From CALBZH01 sp964538515 (GTDB lineage: Bacteria; Desulfobacterota; Syntrophobacteria; Syntrophobacterales; Syntrophobacteraceae): a DNA stretch of 64,000 nucleotides. A program made the position numbers and the translations under genes. Position 1 is the stretch's first letter; every line of letters starts with the position of its first letter. Under the pieces are notes generated by a model. That model saw only the letters and a list, made by a program, of their open reading frames with translations, had not been told where the DNA came from and searched no databases. The stretch covers positions 1 through 64,000 of the forward strand of contig CAZIEW010000024.1 of assembly GCA_964538515.1 (NCBI GenBank), written 5' to 3'. Shown here one piece after another: positions 44,644 to 53,578 of this stretch.

Positions 44644-47304
44644 TTAGTGCACGTAGGGACCGTACTTCTTATCCATCTTTTGAATGTGGCCGATGAGCCA
44701 GTCCCGCACCGTGGTCAGGGCCTCGAACACAACCGATTCATCCCCACCGGCATAGCGACTCTGAAACTCGGCGACTTTTGCCTCGAAGCGGCGGTGCGCC
44801 TCCTCCTGATACGCCAGCTCCGGGAAATTGTGCTTGCGCATGAGGGTCTCCTCTTCCCGGAAGTGATATTGTGTGTACTGGGTGAGGTCTTTGAGAATCC
44901 CACCAATGACCATCGTCCCTTTGCCCTGCTTCATCGCCTGATGCAGCTCGTTGAGGATGGCCAGGAAGCGCTTGTGCTGCTCGTCCATGCCGAGAACGGC
45001 CACCGAAAGCTGATCACTCCATTCGATGAACGGCTTGCGCTCGTTTTCGGTACAGGCGGCAACGCCCGCGTTGGCACAATCCCCGTCCAGCGTGAATCGC
45101 TTGACGATGTCTCTCAGGCGATCGGCCAGGCCGGCCAGCTCGAAAGCCCTCGATTGGACCTGCTGCCCCCCCGAGCTCAGCTCGCCGATGGTCGCGCTCA
45201 CCTGGGCGATGTCCTTGGCGATGGACTGGGAGGCGGATGCCGCTTGGGCCACCCGTTCGTTGGAGTCCGTCACGCCCATGGAGGCCTGCGCGATGTTGGA
45301 GGCGACGTCCCGGGTCACCACGGACTGCTCCTCGATGGCCGCCGCGATCGTGTTCACGATTTGCCCGACCTCGGTGATGACCCCGGTGATCTGCTCGATG
45401 TCCATGATGGCACTGCCCGTCGAGGTCTGGATGCCGGCGATCTTGCCTTTGATGTCATCCGTTGCGGCTGCGGTCTGCTGGGCAAGCTCCTTGATTTCGT
45501 TGGCCACGACGGCAAACCCCTTTCCCGCCGCGCCGGCCCGGGCCGCTTCGATCGTCGCGTTCAGTGCCAGGAGATTCGTCTGGGACGAGATGCTCGTGAT
45601 GGTCTCGGTGACCTTGCCGATATCCTGGGCCGCGCGCCCCAGGTCCTTCATGGCGGCGGAGACCGCCTCGGCCTGCTGGACCGCCTCATCGCTGATCGCC
45701 CGGGAGCGCTCGGCATTGGACGCAATCTCGCCGATGGTCGCGCTCATTTCCTCGGTTGCGGCGGCAACCGCGGTCAAGTTGGCTGCCGCGTCCTCGATCT
45801 TGACCGCCATCGACAGCGCATTGGCGCTCGAGTCTTCCGCCTCGCCGACCACTGAGCTGGACTTTTCGGCGATGTCCCTGGTACCGGACGCCATCTTCCC
45901 GGAAATGCCGGACAGCTCAGAAGAGGAGGCCGCCAGAGTCTCGATCCCCAAGGAGATGTCTCGGATGATTTGATGCATATTCTGGTTGAGGGTCTCCGCC
46001 GAGCGTGCCAGGTCGCCGAGCTCATCGCCCCGCGCGACGTCTTCGGGCGAAGCGTGCTTGGTGAAATCGCCGTTGGCCATCTGGCGCAGCCGGTCCGAAG
46101 CTCGACCCAGGGGGAGGGAGATGCTGCGGCTCAGCCAGATGCCCACGCCGCCCGTCAAAAGAAACATGACGAGCATGATGGGGGCTCCCATCCATTTCGC
46201 TTTCTGGAAGCTTGCGGTGAGCCGTTCGAGCGATTCGAGCAGCTCGTCCTCGTACGCGCCGGCCCCGATCACCCAGTCCCAGGGCTCGTAATAGGTCACG
46301 GCAGCGACTTTCACGCGGGCGTCCTTGTCACCCGCGTTCTTCCAGGGGTAATAGACGAAGTCGCAGCCTCCGTCTTTCTTGGCCATCGCCTTGTTGACAA
46401 TGTCCTGGATGAAGAACCGCCCGTTGCTGTCCTTGGCCTGCCAGATGTTCTCACCGTCCCGCTTGCCGTTTTGCGAAATGATGTATTTTCCCTGCTGAGC
46501 GCCGCTGCCGCCGATGACATACACGTACCCGGTCTTTCCCACGGGTGTCTTCATGATGGCTTCCCGCTGGGCAAAGGAATCCATGGGCACACCGACATAG
46601 AGCATGCCGATGATGTCTCCCCCGGCGCTTCGAATGGGCTCGTAGGCCGCGATGTACCAAGCGTTCGCCACGAATGCCCGGCCTGTGTACGTCTCCCCTT
46701 TCAACACCGAACCGATGACGGGATCCGGGGTGCCATCGGCATGCGTGGCGGGGATGAACGTGCCGATGGCCCGTTCTCCGCTCTCGAGCATCACGTTGGT
46801 ACTGATGCGCAGCATGTCCCCTTGAGGATTCATGCGCTGAAAGATGGTGCACGTTCCCCCGACGAGCGATCGAACCTTGTCGACTACGGGAGATTCGACA
46901 TCCTTCTGCCGGTTCTGCCTCAGCGCGATGTTCCCCGCCATCATCAGGGGGAGCGTCAATTCGGTTTCCTTGCGGCTGAACTGGTTGACAGCCTTCCAGG
47001 CAACGGTCTCCTCCGCGAGACTCATCGTTCCTTCACGAGCGAGCAGGTCTCGCGCCACGGCCAGGTCTCCCTCCAGCTTGACCCGCAGCAGCTTGTCCTG
47101 GGTCTTGACCATGTTGACCACATCGAGGGCGATACGTGCCGTCGACTCCTCCATCTGGGCGCGCAAGGATCTTTCCGATTCCTGCAAAACCCAGCGCTGC
47201 GCCACCAGGGTCACGACAACCACGATGACGGACAGCAGAACAACGCCCCAAAGGCCCATGGCCACGAGCTTCTTCTTGATGGAAAGGTTCATGAGCGCTT
47301 TCAT
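44644..47304 (-). CDS. DcrH-like chemoreceptor with C-terminal bacteriohemerythrin domain
   Basis: Chemoreceptor probably sensing oxygen or redox state. The 886-residue protein has a membrane segment (about 10-30), a large Cache-type periplasmic sensor (about 35-370, Cache_3/Cache_2 pattern with RISTNVMLESGERAIGT and GYVYVIGGSG), a second membrane segment, HAMP, the MCP signalling domain, and a hemerythrin domain in the last ~130 residues. The di-iron ligand motifs are present: MDEQHKRF, QYHFREEE, EEAHRRFE and GHIQKMD. AAGGGG precedes the chosen ATG. Desulfovibrio DcrH has the same overall design; here the sensor is an extended Cache domain. Confidence 0.93.
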   Translation of the reverse strand: MKALMNLSIKKKLVAMGLWGVVLLSVIVVVVTLVAQRWVLQESERSLRAQMEESTARIALDVVNMVKTQDKLLRVKLEGDLAVARDLLAREGTMSLAEETVAWKAVNQFSRKETELTLPLMMAGNIALRQNRQKDVESPVVDKVRSLVGGTCTIFQRMNPQGDMLRISTNVMLESGERAIGTFIPATHADGTPDPVIGSVLKGETYTGRAFVANAWYIAAYEPIRSAGGDIIGMLYVGVPMDSFAQREAIMKTPVGKTGYVYVIGGSGAQQGKYIISQNGKRDGENIWQAKDSNGRFFIQDIVNKAMAKKDGGCDFVYYPWKNAGDKDARVKVAAVTYYEPWDWVIGAGAYEDELLESLERLTASFQKAKWMGAPIMLVMFLLTGGVGIWLSRSISLPLGRASDRLRQMANGDFTKHASPEDVARGDELGDLARSAETLNQNMHQIIRDISLGIETLAASSSELSGISGKMASGTRDIAEKSSSVVGEAEDSSANALSMAVKIEDAAANLTAVAAATEEMSATIGEIASNAERSRAISDEAVQQAEAVSAAMKDLGRAAQDIGKVTETITSISSQTNLLALNATIEAARAGAAGKGFAVVANEIKELAQQTAAATDDIKGKIAGIQTSTGSAIMDIEQITGVITEVGQIVNTIAAAIEEQSVVTRDVASNIAQASMGVTDSNERVAQAASASQSIAKDIAQVSATIGELSSGGQQVQSRAFELAGLADRLRDIVKRFTLDGDCANAGVAACTENERKPFIEWSDQLSVAVLGMDEQHKRFLAILNELHQAMKQGKGTMVIGGILKDLTQYTQYHFREEETLMRKHNFPELAYQEEAHRRFEAKVAEFQSRYAGGDESVVFEALTTVRDWLIGHIQKMDKKYGPYVH

Positions 47305-47348
47305 AGTTTTCCCCTTAATCATGCCTTCATGGAGACCCGTTTGAACCT

Positions 47349-50300
47349 TCATGCCGGCAACAGTTCATGAAGCGCGTCGAGCAGCTTGTCTCGATCGAGC
47401 TTGATTTGGTAATCCGTTATTCCAGCGGCCTTGCCTCTTGCGATATCCTCGTCCGCGGCCAGCGACGTCAACCCAATGATCGGCAGCCCCGCAACACAAG
47501 GCTCAGAGCGGATTTTCTGGGTGAGTCCAAGCCCGGTCAGGCGGGGCATCTCGATGTCGGTCACGACCCCGCGGACCTGGTCGACATTCTTGAGCAGCAG
47601 CTCCCAAGCCGCCTGGCCGTCCGGAGCATCCAGCACGCTGTATCCGCCGTCCTCCAGAAAACGCTTGACGGTCGCCCGGAAGAAATCGGAATCCTCGGCG
47701 AGCAGAACGGTCGTGGGACCCTGGTCACTTTCGACGACCCGTTCCCGTGCGGCCCCCCATTCGGGGTACAGCGCCTCGACGAGCTCGTACACATCCGTGA
47801 GCAGAACGGTCTTGTCCCGGAGGATGGTCGAGCCGGCGATTCCCGGCTGTCGATGCGTCACCTGGTCGATATCGGCGTGCGTTTCAACCACGTCGACCGG
47901 CATGGCCCCCAGGAGCCCCACCTCCCGGCCGTGCACGCTGGACACGATGACGGCGAGATCCTGGTCCTCTTCAATGGGCATGACACCGGCCACATCGGAA
48001 AGGGTCACGAGGGGAAGGGAAGCACCCCGGTACTGCATGGTGCGCCGTCCGCCCACCGTTTCGACCTGCTGTCGCGAGACCCGCTCCACGCGGAGCACCG
48101 TATCCAGGGGAGTGGCGCACAGCTCGCCGGGAGCGTTGTAGAAGAGCAGCAGGGACTGCACGTCCTGAAGCCTTTCGCGCTCCGCCTCCTCGGCAAGCTC
48201 AACGGCACGGCTGGAGCCGGAGAGAGCCGTGAGGTCCCGTTTGGCGGCTAGACCGTTCACATCGAGGATCAAAGCCACTTTTCCATCCCCCATGATGGTC
48301 GCCCCGGCATATTCCTGAAGCCCCTTGATGTGGCGGCCCAGCGGTTTGACCACGATCTCTTCCGTGTTCTGGAAAGAATCGACCACGAGCCCGTACTGCA
48401 TGGTGCCGGTGGTGACAACGACGATTTCGATATCGCTCGAGGCGGTCATTCGCCTTCCGTCCGTCTGCCGTCGTTCGTCCCGAGCGTTATAGATACCCGA
48501 CTGCTCGGCCGATTCACTCGCTTCGTCCTGCAGGGCGTGGTGCGGCGATCGTCTGTCGGCGATTCGAGAGCGCCGGCAGATTTCGCGCTTCCCCGTGCTC
48601 GGGTCCAGGTACGTGGGCACAATGCCGAGAAAGTCCGAAAACCGAACGAGGGGCACGATCTGCTCGCGCAAGATCAGGACTTCGGCGTCGCCCACCACTT
48701 CGATGCGCTTCTTGACGAGCTCGGCCCGGATGTGAAGCAGCTCGACCACGTTGATTTGGGGAATCGCAAATCGCTCTCCCTCGACCGTCACGATGAGGGA
48801 CGGGATGATCGCCAGGGTCAAGGGCAGCTTGATGCGAAAAAGGGTCCCCTTGCCAGGCTCGGACTCGATCTCGACCTTGCCGCCGAGCCGGTCCAGGTTG
48901 GTTTTGACCACATCCATGCCGACCCCGCGCCCCGAAACGTCGGTCACCGTTTCGGCCGTGGAAAGCCCCGGAAGGAAAACAAGCCCGACCTTGTCCTTAT
49001 CGGACATGGCCTGGAGCTTTTCCTGGGTGATGAGCCCCTTCTTGAGCGCACTGGCGGATATTTTATGCGGGTCGATGCCCTTGCCGTCATCGGCGATCTC
49101 GACCACCACCTGTCCGGCCTCGTGACGCGCCTCGAGGCGGATGGTGCCCTGCGCCTTCTTTCCGGCCCGCCGCCGCTCGTCGGGGGTTTCAACGCCGTGG
49201 TCCGCGGCGTTTCGAACCATGTGGGTCAGGGGATCTGAAAGGCCTTCGATGAGGCTCTTGTCAAGCTCGACTTCCTTGCCCCGGATGTCGATCTGAATGT
49301 CCTTGCCCATGAGCTGGGCGATGTCGCGGACAACCCGGGGGAACTTGCCGAAAACATTCCCGATGGGCTGCATCCGCGTCTGCATGATGGCGTCCTGCAG
49401 CTCGGACGTAACCAGGTTGATGCGCTGCGAGGAAGCGGTCAGAGCCCTCCGGTCGTTTTGGGCCACGGCCTCCCGAAGCTGATTGCGGCTGAGAACGAGC
49501 TCCCCCGCGAGATTCATCAGGGTTTCGAGGAGGCTCACGTCGACACGAAGCGTGCTTTCGCCCGAGCGGGAGGAGCCTTTGGCCCTGGCGTCCCCATCCT
49601 GTTTTTCGGAGTCGGCTTTGGGGGTGCGGGAAGAGGCTGATGCTCCCTCACCCCAGCTCTCTCCCTGAGGGAGAGGGAGATCCGATCCACCGGCTTGTGG
49701 GGGATGGAAGCCTTTTCCATTTCCCTGCGAAACGGAGGAGGGGATGGGGTCGGTGTGCACGGCAAAGGGCGGCGCTCCAGACACAACGGGCTCGGCCTCC
49801 ACGTAGGACGCTTCGGGCTGTGGAGAGACCGGCTCGGCTGTCGTCTTCGCGGAAGTGTCCGCCGGGCGCTCCCCCGGCTGGTTGGGGTCGAACAGCAGCT
49901 CGATCTTCTCGTCCGCCACGTCGAAAAGGACGCCGATGACGTCCGGCTCGATGATCGAGGCAAACGTCATGCGCAGCGGAATCTGGTTGGAGATCGGATC
50001 GTCGAGGGTGCCGACCGCATCAAAGTCCGGCGCGCAGTCCAGGATTTCGCCGGACACGAGCAGGTCCTTGAACACCTGGAGGACGTTCTTGCCCTTCCGT
50101 TCGATGTCGTGAATCAGGTCGTACAGGATGAGGTAGATATACTGCCCCATGCGACGGGCCCGGTCGAAATCGATTTGGGGGACCGCCACCGGCTGAGCGT
50201 CCTCGCTGGGCTGCAGGATGGCCACCTGCGTGAGGGACTCTTTCCGGTTTTCGGGCAGGTACGAGGACGCAAGCTGGGTCAGGCTCGCGACATGCTCGAA

Positions 50301-50642
50301 GATGTCGACGTCTTCGCTTTCGTCCACGTTGTTGATCATGTCCCGCAGCCGATCGAACGCAGCCAGGAGGATGTTCGTGATCTCGGGGTTCGGCACCATC
50401 TGGCGCGATCGGATCATGTCCAGGACGGTTTCCGCCTTGTGTGCCAGCTCCTTGATTTTCGTCAGCCCGAAGAAGCTGCTGCCGCCTTTGATCGAGTGCG
50501 CCGCCCGGAACACCTTGTTGACGAGCTCCTCGTCGATGTCGGCCCCCCCTTCTTCGATCGTGAGCAGGTCCATTTCGATGTCCCCGAGGTGCTCGCGTGC
50601 TTCGGCGACGAAATCCCTAAGCAGGTCGTCCTGCATGCTCAT
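47349..50642 (-). CDS. cheA: Hybrid chemotaxis histidine kinase CheA with two CheW-like regions and a receiver
   Basis: Central kinase of the chemosensory cluster. The 1097-residue protein has an Hpt domain with H49 (RAAHSIKGGSSF), a P2-like region (about 150-290), a low-complexity linker, dimerisation and ATPase domains (N-box THMVRNAADHG, G1 DDGKGID, G2 GRGVGMD), a first CheW-like domain carrying an extra Arg-rich loop, a second CheW-like region, and a C-terminal receiver domain with VTDIEMPRLTG. GGAGG lies before the start at MSMQDDLL. The linker contains a translated copy of a palindromic intergenic repeat. The attached receiver may act as a phosphate sink or as the output in the absence of a nearby cheY. 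Confidence 0.94.
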   Translation of the reverse strand: MSMQDDLLRDFVAEAREHLGDIEMDLLTIEEGGADIDEELVNKVFRAAHSIKGGSSFFGLTKIKELAHKAETVLDMIRSRQMVPNPEITNILLAAFDRLRDMINNVDESEDVDIFEHVASLTQLASSYLPENRKESLTQVAILQPSEDAQPVAVPQIDFDRARRMGQYIYLILYDLIHDIERKGKNVLQVFKDLLVSGEILDCAPDFDAVGTLDDPISNQIPLRMTFASIIEPDVIGVLFDVADEKIELLFDPNQPGERPADTSAKTTAEPVSPQPEASYVEAEPVVSGAPPFAVHTDPIPSSVSQGNGKGFHPPQAGGSDLPLPQGESWGEGASASSRTPKADSEKQDGDARAKGSSRSGESTLRVDVSLLETLMNLAGELVLSRNQLREAVAQNDRRALTASSQRINLVTSELQDAIMQTRMQPIGNVFGKFPRVVRDIAQLMGKDIQIDIRGKEVELDKSLIEGLSDPLTHMVRNAADHGVETPDERRRAGKKAQGTIRLEARHEAGQVVVEIADDGKGIDPHKISASALKKGLITQEKLQAMSDKDKVGLVFLPGLSTAETVTDVSGRGVGMDVVKTNLDRLGGKVEIESEPGKGTLFRIKLPLTLAIIPSLIVTVEGERFAIPQINVVELLHIRAELVKKRIEVVGDAEVLILREQIVPLVRFSDFLGIVPTYLDPSTGKREICRRSRIADRRSPHHALQDEASESAEQSGIYNARDERRQTDGRRMTASSDIEIVVVTTGTMQYGLVVDSFQNTEEIVVKPLGRHIKGLQEYAGATIMGDGKVALILDVNGLAAKRDLTALSGSSRAVELAEEAERERLQDVQSLLLFYNAPGELCATPLDTVLRVERVSRQQVETVGGRRTMQYRGASLPLVTLSDVAGVMPIEEDQDLAVIVSSVHGREVGLLGAMPVDVVETHADIDQVTHRQPGIAGSTILRDKTVLLTDVYELVEALYPEWGAARERVVESDQGPTTVLLAEDSDFFRATVKRFLEDGGYSVLDAPDGQAAWELLLKNVDQVRGVVTDIEMPRLTGLGLTQKIRSEPCVAGLPIIGLTSLAADEDIARGKAAGITDYQIKLDRDKLLDALHELLPA
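49645..49680. repeat. Palindromic intergenic-type repeat inside cheA
   Basis: The segment has the core TCTCCCTGAGGGAGA, a seven-base inverted repeat, in a CCCTCACCCCAG context known to me as a common intergenic repeat in proteobacteria. Here it lies in frame in the cheA linker, encoding LPLPQGESWGEGA on the minus strand. Confidence 0.7.
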
Positions 50643-50659
50643 CCTGTCTTCCTCCATGT

Positions 50660-50971
50660 CTAGCGGGTCGCTACGCTGAGCCGCTTTTCAAGCCGCATGC
50701 TCTGAAGCAGGCGAAAGATGTCGTTGGACGCCTGAACGATGCGAACGGTCCCGGTTTTCTTTTGAAGGCTGTTGTAGGCGGCAATCAGAAATCCGATGCC
50801 GCTGGAGTCGATGACGACGGTTTTGTCAAAATCGAACTCGACCTCCGTCCCCCCCTCCTCCAGCGCACTCAAGAGCGCGGGTTTGAGGACCGGCACCACG
50901 GAGGCGGTCAGGTCGCCCAGGAGGATGACTTCAAGCTTGTCTCCATCGCGTCTAATCTCAAATTCACTCAC
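50660..50971 (-). CDS. STAS-domain anti-sigma-factor-antagonist-like protein
   Basis: Likely phosphorylatable switch protein. The 103-residue STAS domain has the strand-helix pattern MSEFEIRRDGDKLEVILLGDLTASVVPVLKP and the conserved Ser region TVVIDSSGIGFLIAAYNSL, where DSSG is the usual phosphorylation loop. It overlaps the RsbW-like gene by eight bases and lies 17 bases before cheA, so one transcript is likely. The partner could be a sigma factor or, more likely here, a chemosensory component; this is inference. Confidence 0.9.
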   Translation of the reverse strand: MSEFEIRRDGDKLEVILLGDLTASVVPVLKPALLSALEEGGTEVEFDFDKTVVIDSSGIGFLIAAYNSLQKKTGTVRIVQASNDIFRLLQSMRLEKRLSVATR

Positions 50972-51407
50972 GATTGCTCCTCTCCTTATCCCGGATCACG
51001 GACCGCCACAGACAGACGTGGTTGCCTTTCCCGTTGAAAAACACCCGATTTGCGTAAAGCGTGTAGATGAACAGCCCTCTCCCGCAGGTGGCCTCGACGT
51101 CTGGAGCCCGCTTGCGGGGCGCGCTGCAGTCGAATCCCAGCCCCTCGTCCCGCACGCTGAGCAGGATGCATTTCGCTCCGACCCGCACCTTGGCCCAAAT
51201 CCACTTCGCCCCGTCGTTGCCATTGCCGTGGATCATGGCGTTGTTCAGACTCTCGCGGAGCAGCAGCTCCACGGGAAAGATCTCTTCGGGGTACCCCGCC
51301 GAGCCGATCAAATCTCGCGCCTCGCGGCAGAGCTCATCGACCTCCGATGCGACGGAACGGATCGCACGACACAGAACGCCTGGTCTGTTTGCGCCCTGTG
51401 GGCTCAC
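50964..51407 (-). CDS. RsbW/SpoIIAB-type serine kinase
   Basis: GHKL-type kinase expected to phosphorylate the adjacent STAS protein. The 147-residue protein has the N-box LLLRESLNNAMIHGNG, G1 box DEGLGFD and G2 box GRGLFI. The start is GTG in a GTGA overlap with the stop of the upstream PP2C gene, indicating coupling. No sigma factor gene is nearby. It is the kinase of the first partner-switching set in this window. Confidence 0.9.
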   Translation of the reverse strand: MSPQGANRPGVLCRAIRSVASEVDELCREARDLIGSAGYPEEIFPVELLLRESLNNAMIHGNGNDGAKWIWAKVRVGAKCILLSVRDEGLGFDCSAPRKRAPDVEATCGRGLFIYTLYANRVFFNGKGNHVCLWRSVIRDKERSNRE

Positions 51408-53470
51408 ATCTCCACCCCCAGCAAGACGATATCGTCCGAGGCGTCGATGCTTGTCAGCACGTCACCCGTCGCCGCATCCACGACCTCAGAGAGAGGGAGA
51501 TCCCGGTACGACTGAAAAAGACCGCCAAGGGCGGCGATGCCACTGCTCCGGCCGCCCCCGTTGTTTTCCACGAGTCCATCCGTGTACAGAAAGAACCGAT
51601 CCCCCCTGCCCAGCTGGATGTCCGTCGTCTCGAAAACGGCGTCCGCAAAGGCGCCGATGACGTCCCCCGTCTGGTCGATCACGGCAAACGGATCTCCCTT
51701 TCGGAGGCAGATTGCGGGAGGATGGCCGCCATTCACGAGGGTCAGCAGGCCGCTTTGCCTATTCAGCCGGGCATAGAGGACCGTGAAGAAGAGGCCATCC
51801 GGCATGACCCGGCACAGAGACCGGTTGACGGCCTTGAGGATTCCCGTGGGATCGAACATGGACCGGGCGTGCTCATGCAAGAGGGTCTTCATGGCCGTGG
51901 TCCAGAGAGACGTCTCGAGCTCATGACCGCTCGCATCGGCCACGATGTAATCCACGAGGCCTTCCCCTACGGGAATGACGTCGTAAAAATCCCCTCCGGC
52001 GCCGTGAATCTGCTTCAGAGCCACCGCAAACCGGGCATCCGGCATGAGGTCGGGAGTCGGGAGAATCATCTTCTGAGTGGCGGCCAGCCGTTCCACCCGC
52101 TCGGCCTGTAACCGCTCCAGCGTTTCATAGGCATGCTTGAGCCGAAGGTGGGTCCTCACCCGTGCGATCACTTCCACGCCCGCCAGGGGCTTGGTGATGT
52201 AGTCCACCCCGCCGGCGTCGAAGCCCTGTGCCTTGACCAACGTGTCTTCGGTGGCGGAAATAAAGAGAATGGGCGTATCCGAAGTGGCGGAATTGGAGCG
52301 TATGCGGTTGCAAACGGTGAATCCGTCCATATCCGGCAGATGAACGTCCAACAGAACCAGATCCGGCCTCAGCGCAAGGGACTGAGTGATCGCCTCGCTA
52401 CCGCTGCCGGCGCTTGCCGTGCCGAACCCGGCATTTCCCAGAATCCCGCCCAGCATCATGACGGTGACCGGATCATCGTCCACTATGAGTACGAGGGAGC
52501 TTCCCGCACCGATCGGCCTGGAAAGGCTGTCCGTTTCAGCATATTTCCCCTCCTCACGGGCAACCACCACCCGGTTGCGCCCCTGGGTCTTGGCCCGCAT
52601 GAGAGCGCTGTCCGCCCGTTTCAAGAAACTTTCACTCGTGTCCCCCTCGACCAGCCCGGCCACTCCAAAGCTTGCCGTCAAAGGAAGACTCACCCCGTTG
52701 CACCGCGTCTGCTCGAAGGCGGATCGAATGCGCTCGGCAACCATCGCCCCTCCGGCGGCATCGGTATGGGACAGCAGGATGGCGAATTCCTCTCCTCCCC
52801 ACCGGGCAGGCTGATCCTCCCGTCGCACCGCCTGGAGCAGAAGGCCCGCAAAGGCTTCGATGACACGGTCCCCGGCATCGTGGCCGAAGGAATCGTTGAC
52901 GTTTTTGAAGTGATCCAGATCCGCAATGATCAATGCCAGGGAATATCCGTGGCGACCGGCTGCGCTAAGCTCCCTCGCAAGCCGTTCATTGAACGAGCGG
53001 CGGTTCGCCAGCTGAGTCAGCTCATCCGTGCAGGCGAGCTGCGCGATGGTTGCGTTCGCCTCGTGAAGCTCCCTCACGCGTGCGGCCAGTGATGCCTGAA
53101 GCCCCGTCACCCGGATTCCGACCCCGATGCGCGCCAGCAGCTCGTCGGTGTTGAAGGGCTTGGTGATATAGTCGTCGGCCCCCGCGTTCAGCGCTTCGGC
53201 GAGGTCCTTCTTCTGGTCTCTGGAAGTCAGCATGATGACGTAACGGGGATCGGTGGTTTCCTGCGCCCTCAGCTTGCGAACGACTTCCAGCCCATCCATG
53301 CCCGGCATGATCCAGTCCAGGATGGCAATCCGAGGAGCATCCGGCCGGCTCAGTGCCTGCCAGGCCTCGTTGCCGTCGTGGACGGGGTCCACTGCAAATC
53401 CCCATTTCGTCAGCATGGCCTGAAGGATTTGACGGGAAGTGAAATCATCATCGGCAAGCAGCAGTCGCAT
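51404..53470 (-). CDS. REC-GGDEF-REC-PP2C phosphatase multidomain regulator
   Basis: Combines two phosphorylation-receiving domains, a diguanylate cyclase and a serine phosphatase. In the 688-residue form, receiver 1 (about 1-118) has D52 in AILDWIMPGMDG. The GGDEF domain (about 150-310) has GGEEF at 225-229 and the product-inhibition site RRED five residues before it. Receiver 2 (about 330-445) has LVLLDVHLPDMDG. The SpoIIE/RsbU phosphatase (about 490-688) has GGDFYD, VADASGHE and a C-terminal SDDIVLL. All catalytic motifs are intact, so it may both make c-di-GMP and dephosphorylate the STAS partner. A start 12 bases upstream is also possible. Confidence 0.92.
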   Translation of the reverse strand: MRLLLADDDFTSRQILQAMLTKWGFAVDPVHDGNEAWQALSRPDAPRIAILDWIMPGMDGLEVVRKLRAQETTDPRYVIMLTSRDQKKDLAEALNAGADDYITKPFNTDELLARIGVGIRVTGLQASLAARVRELHEANATIAQLACTDELTQLANRRSFNERLARELSAAGRHGYSLALIIADLDHFKNVNDSFGHDAGDRVIEAFAGLLLQAVRREDQPARWGGEEFAILLSHTDAAGGAMVAERIRSAFEQTRCNGVSLPLTASFGVAGLVEGDTSESFLKRADSALMRAKTQGRNRVVVAREEGKYAETDSLSRPIGAGSSLVLIVDDDPVTVMMLGGILGNAGFGTASAGSGSEAITQSLALRPDLVLLDVHLPDMDGFTVCNRIRSNSATSDTPILFISATEDTLVKAQGFDAGGVDYITKPLAGVEVIARVRTHLRLKHAYETLERLQAERVERLAATQKMILPTPDLMPDARFAVALKQIHGAGGDFYDVIPVGEGLVDYIVADASGHELETSLWTTAMKTLLHEHARSMFDPTGILKAVNRSLCRVMPDGLFFTVLYARLNRQSGLLTLVNGGHPPAICLRKGDPFAVIDQTGDVIGAFADAVFETTDIQLGRGDRFFLYTDGLVENNGGGRSSGIAALGGLFQSYRDLPLSEVVDAATGDVLTSIDASDDIVLLGVEM

Positions 53471-53578
53471 GGGCCATCTCATCCCGCGAGCCCGAGAGTG
53501 GGCAGCTGCCGGTGAAGCTGGGCTTTCCTGGTCACATCGTCTTCTACCACCAATGATTTCATCCAGAGGTCGCTCCTA

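Noticed and set aside
45970..47370. A 466-codon open frame on the plus strand
   Set aside because: It is antisense to the hemerythrin receptor gene and has no domain.
48440..48610. Arg-rich stretch in the first CheW-like domain of CheA as a second repeat insertion
   Set aside because: Comparable variable Arg-rich loops occur at this place in related deltaproteobacterial CheA proteins, so it is probably a family feature.
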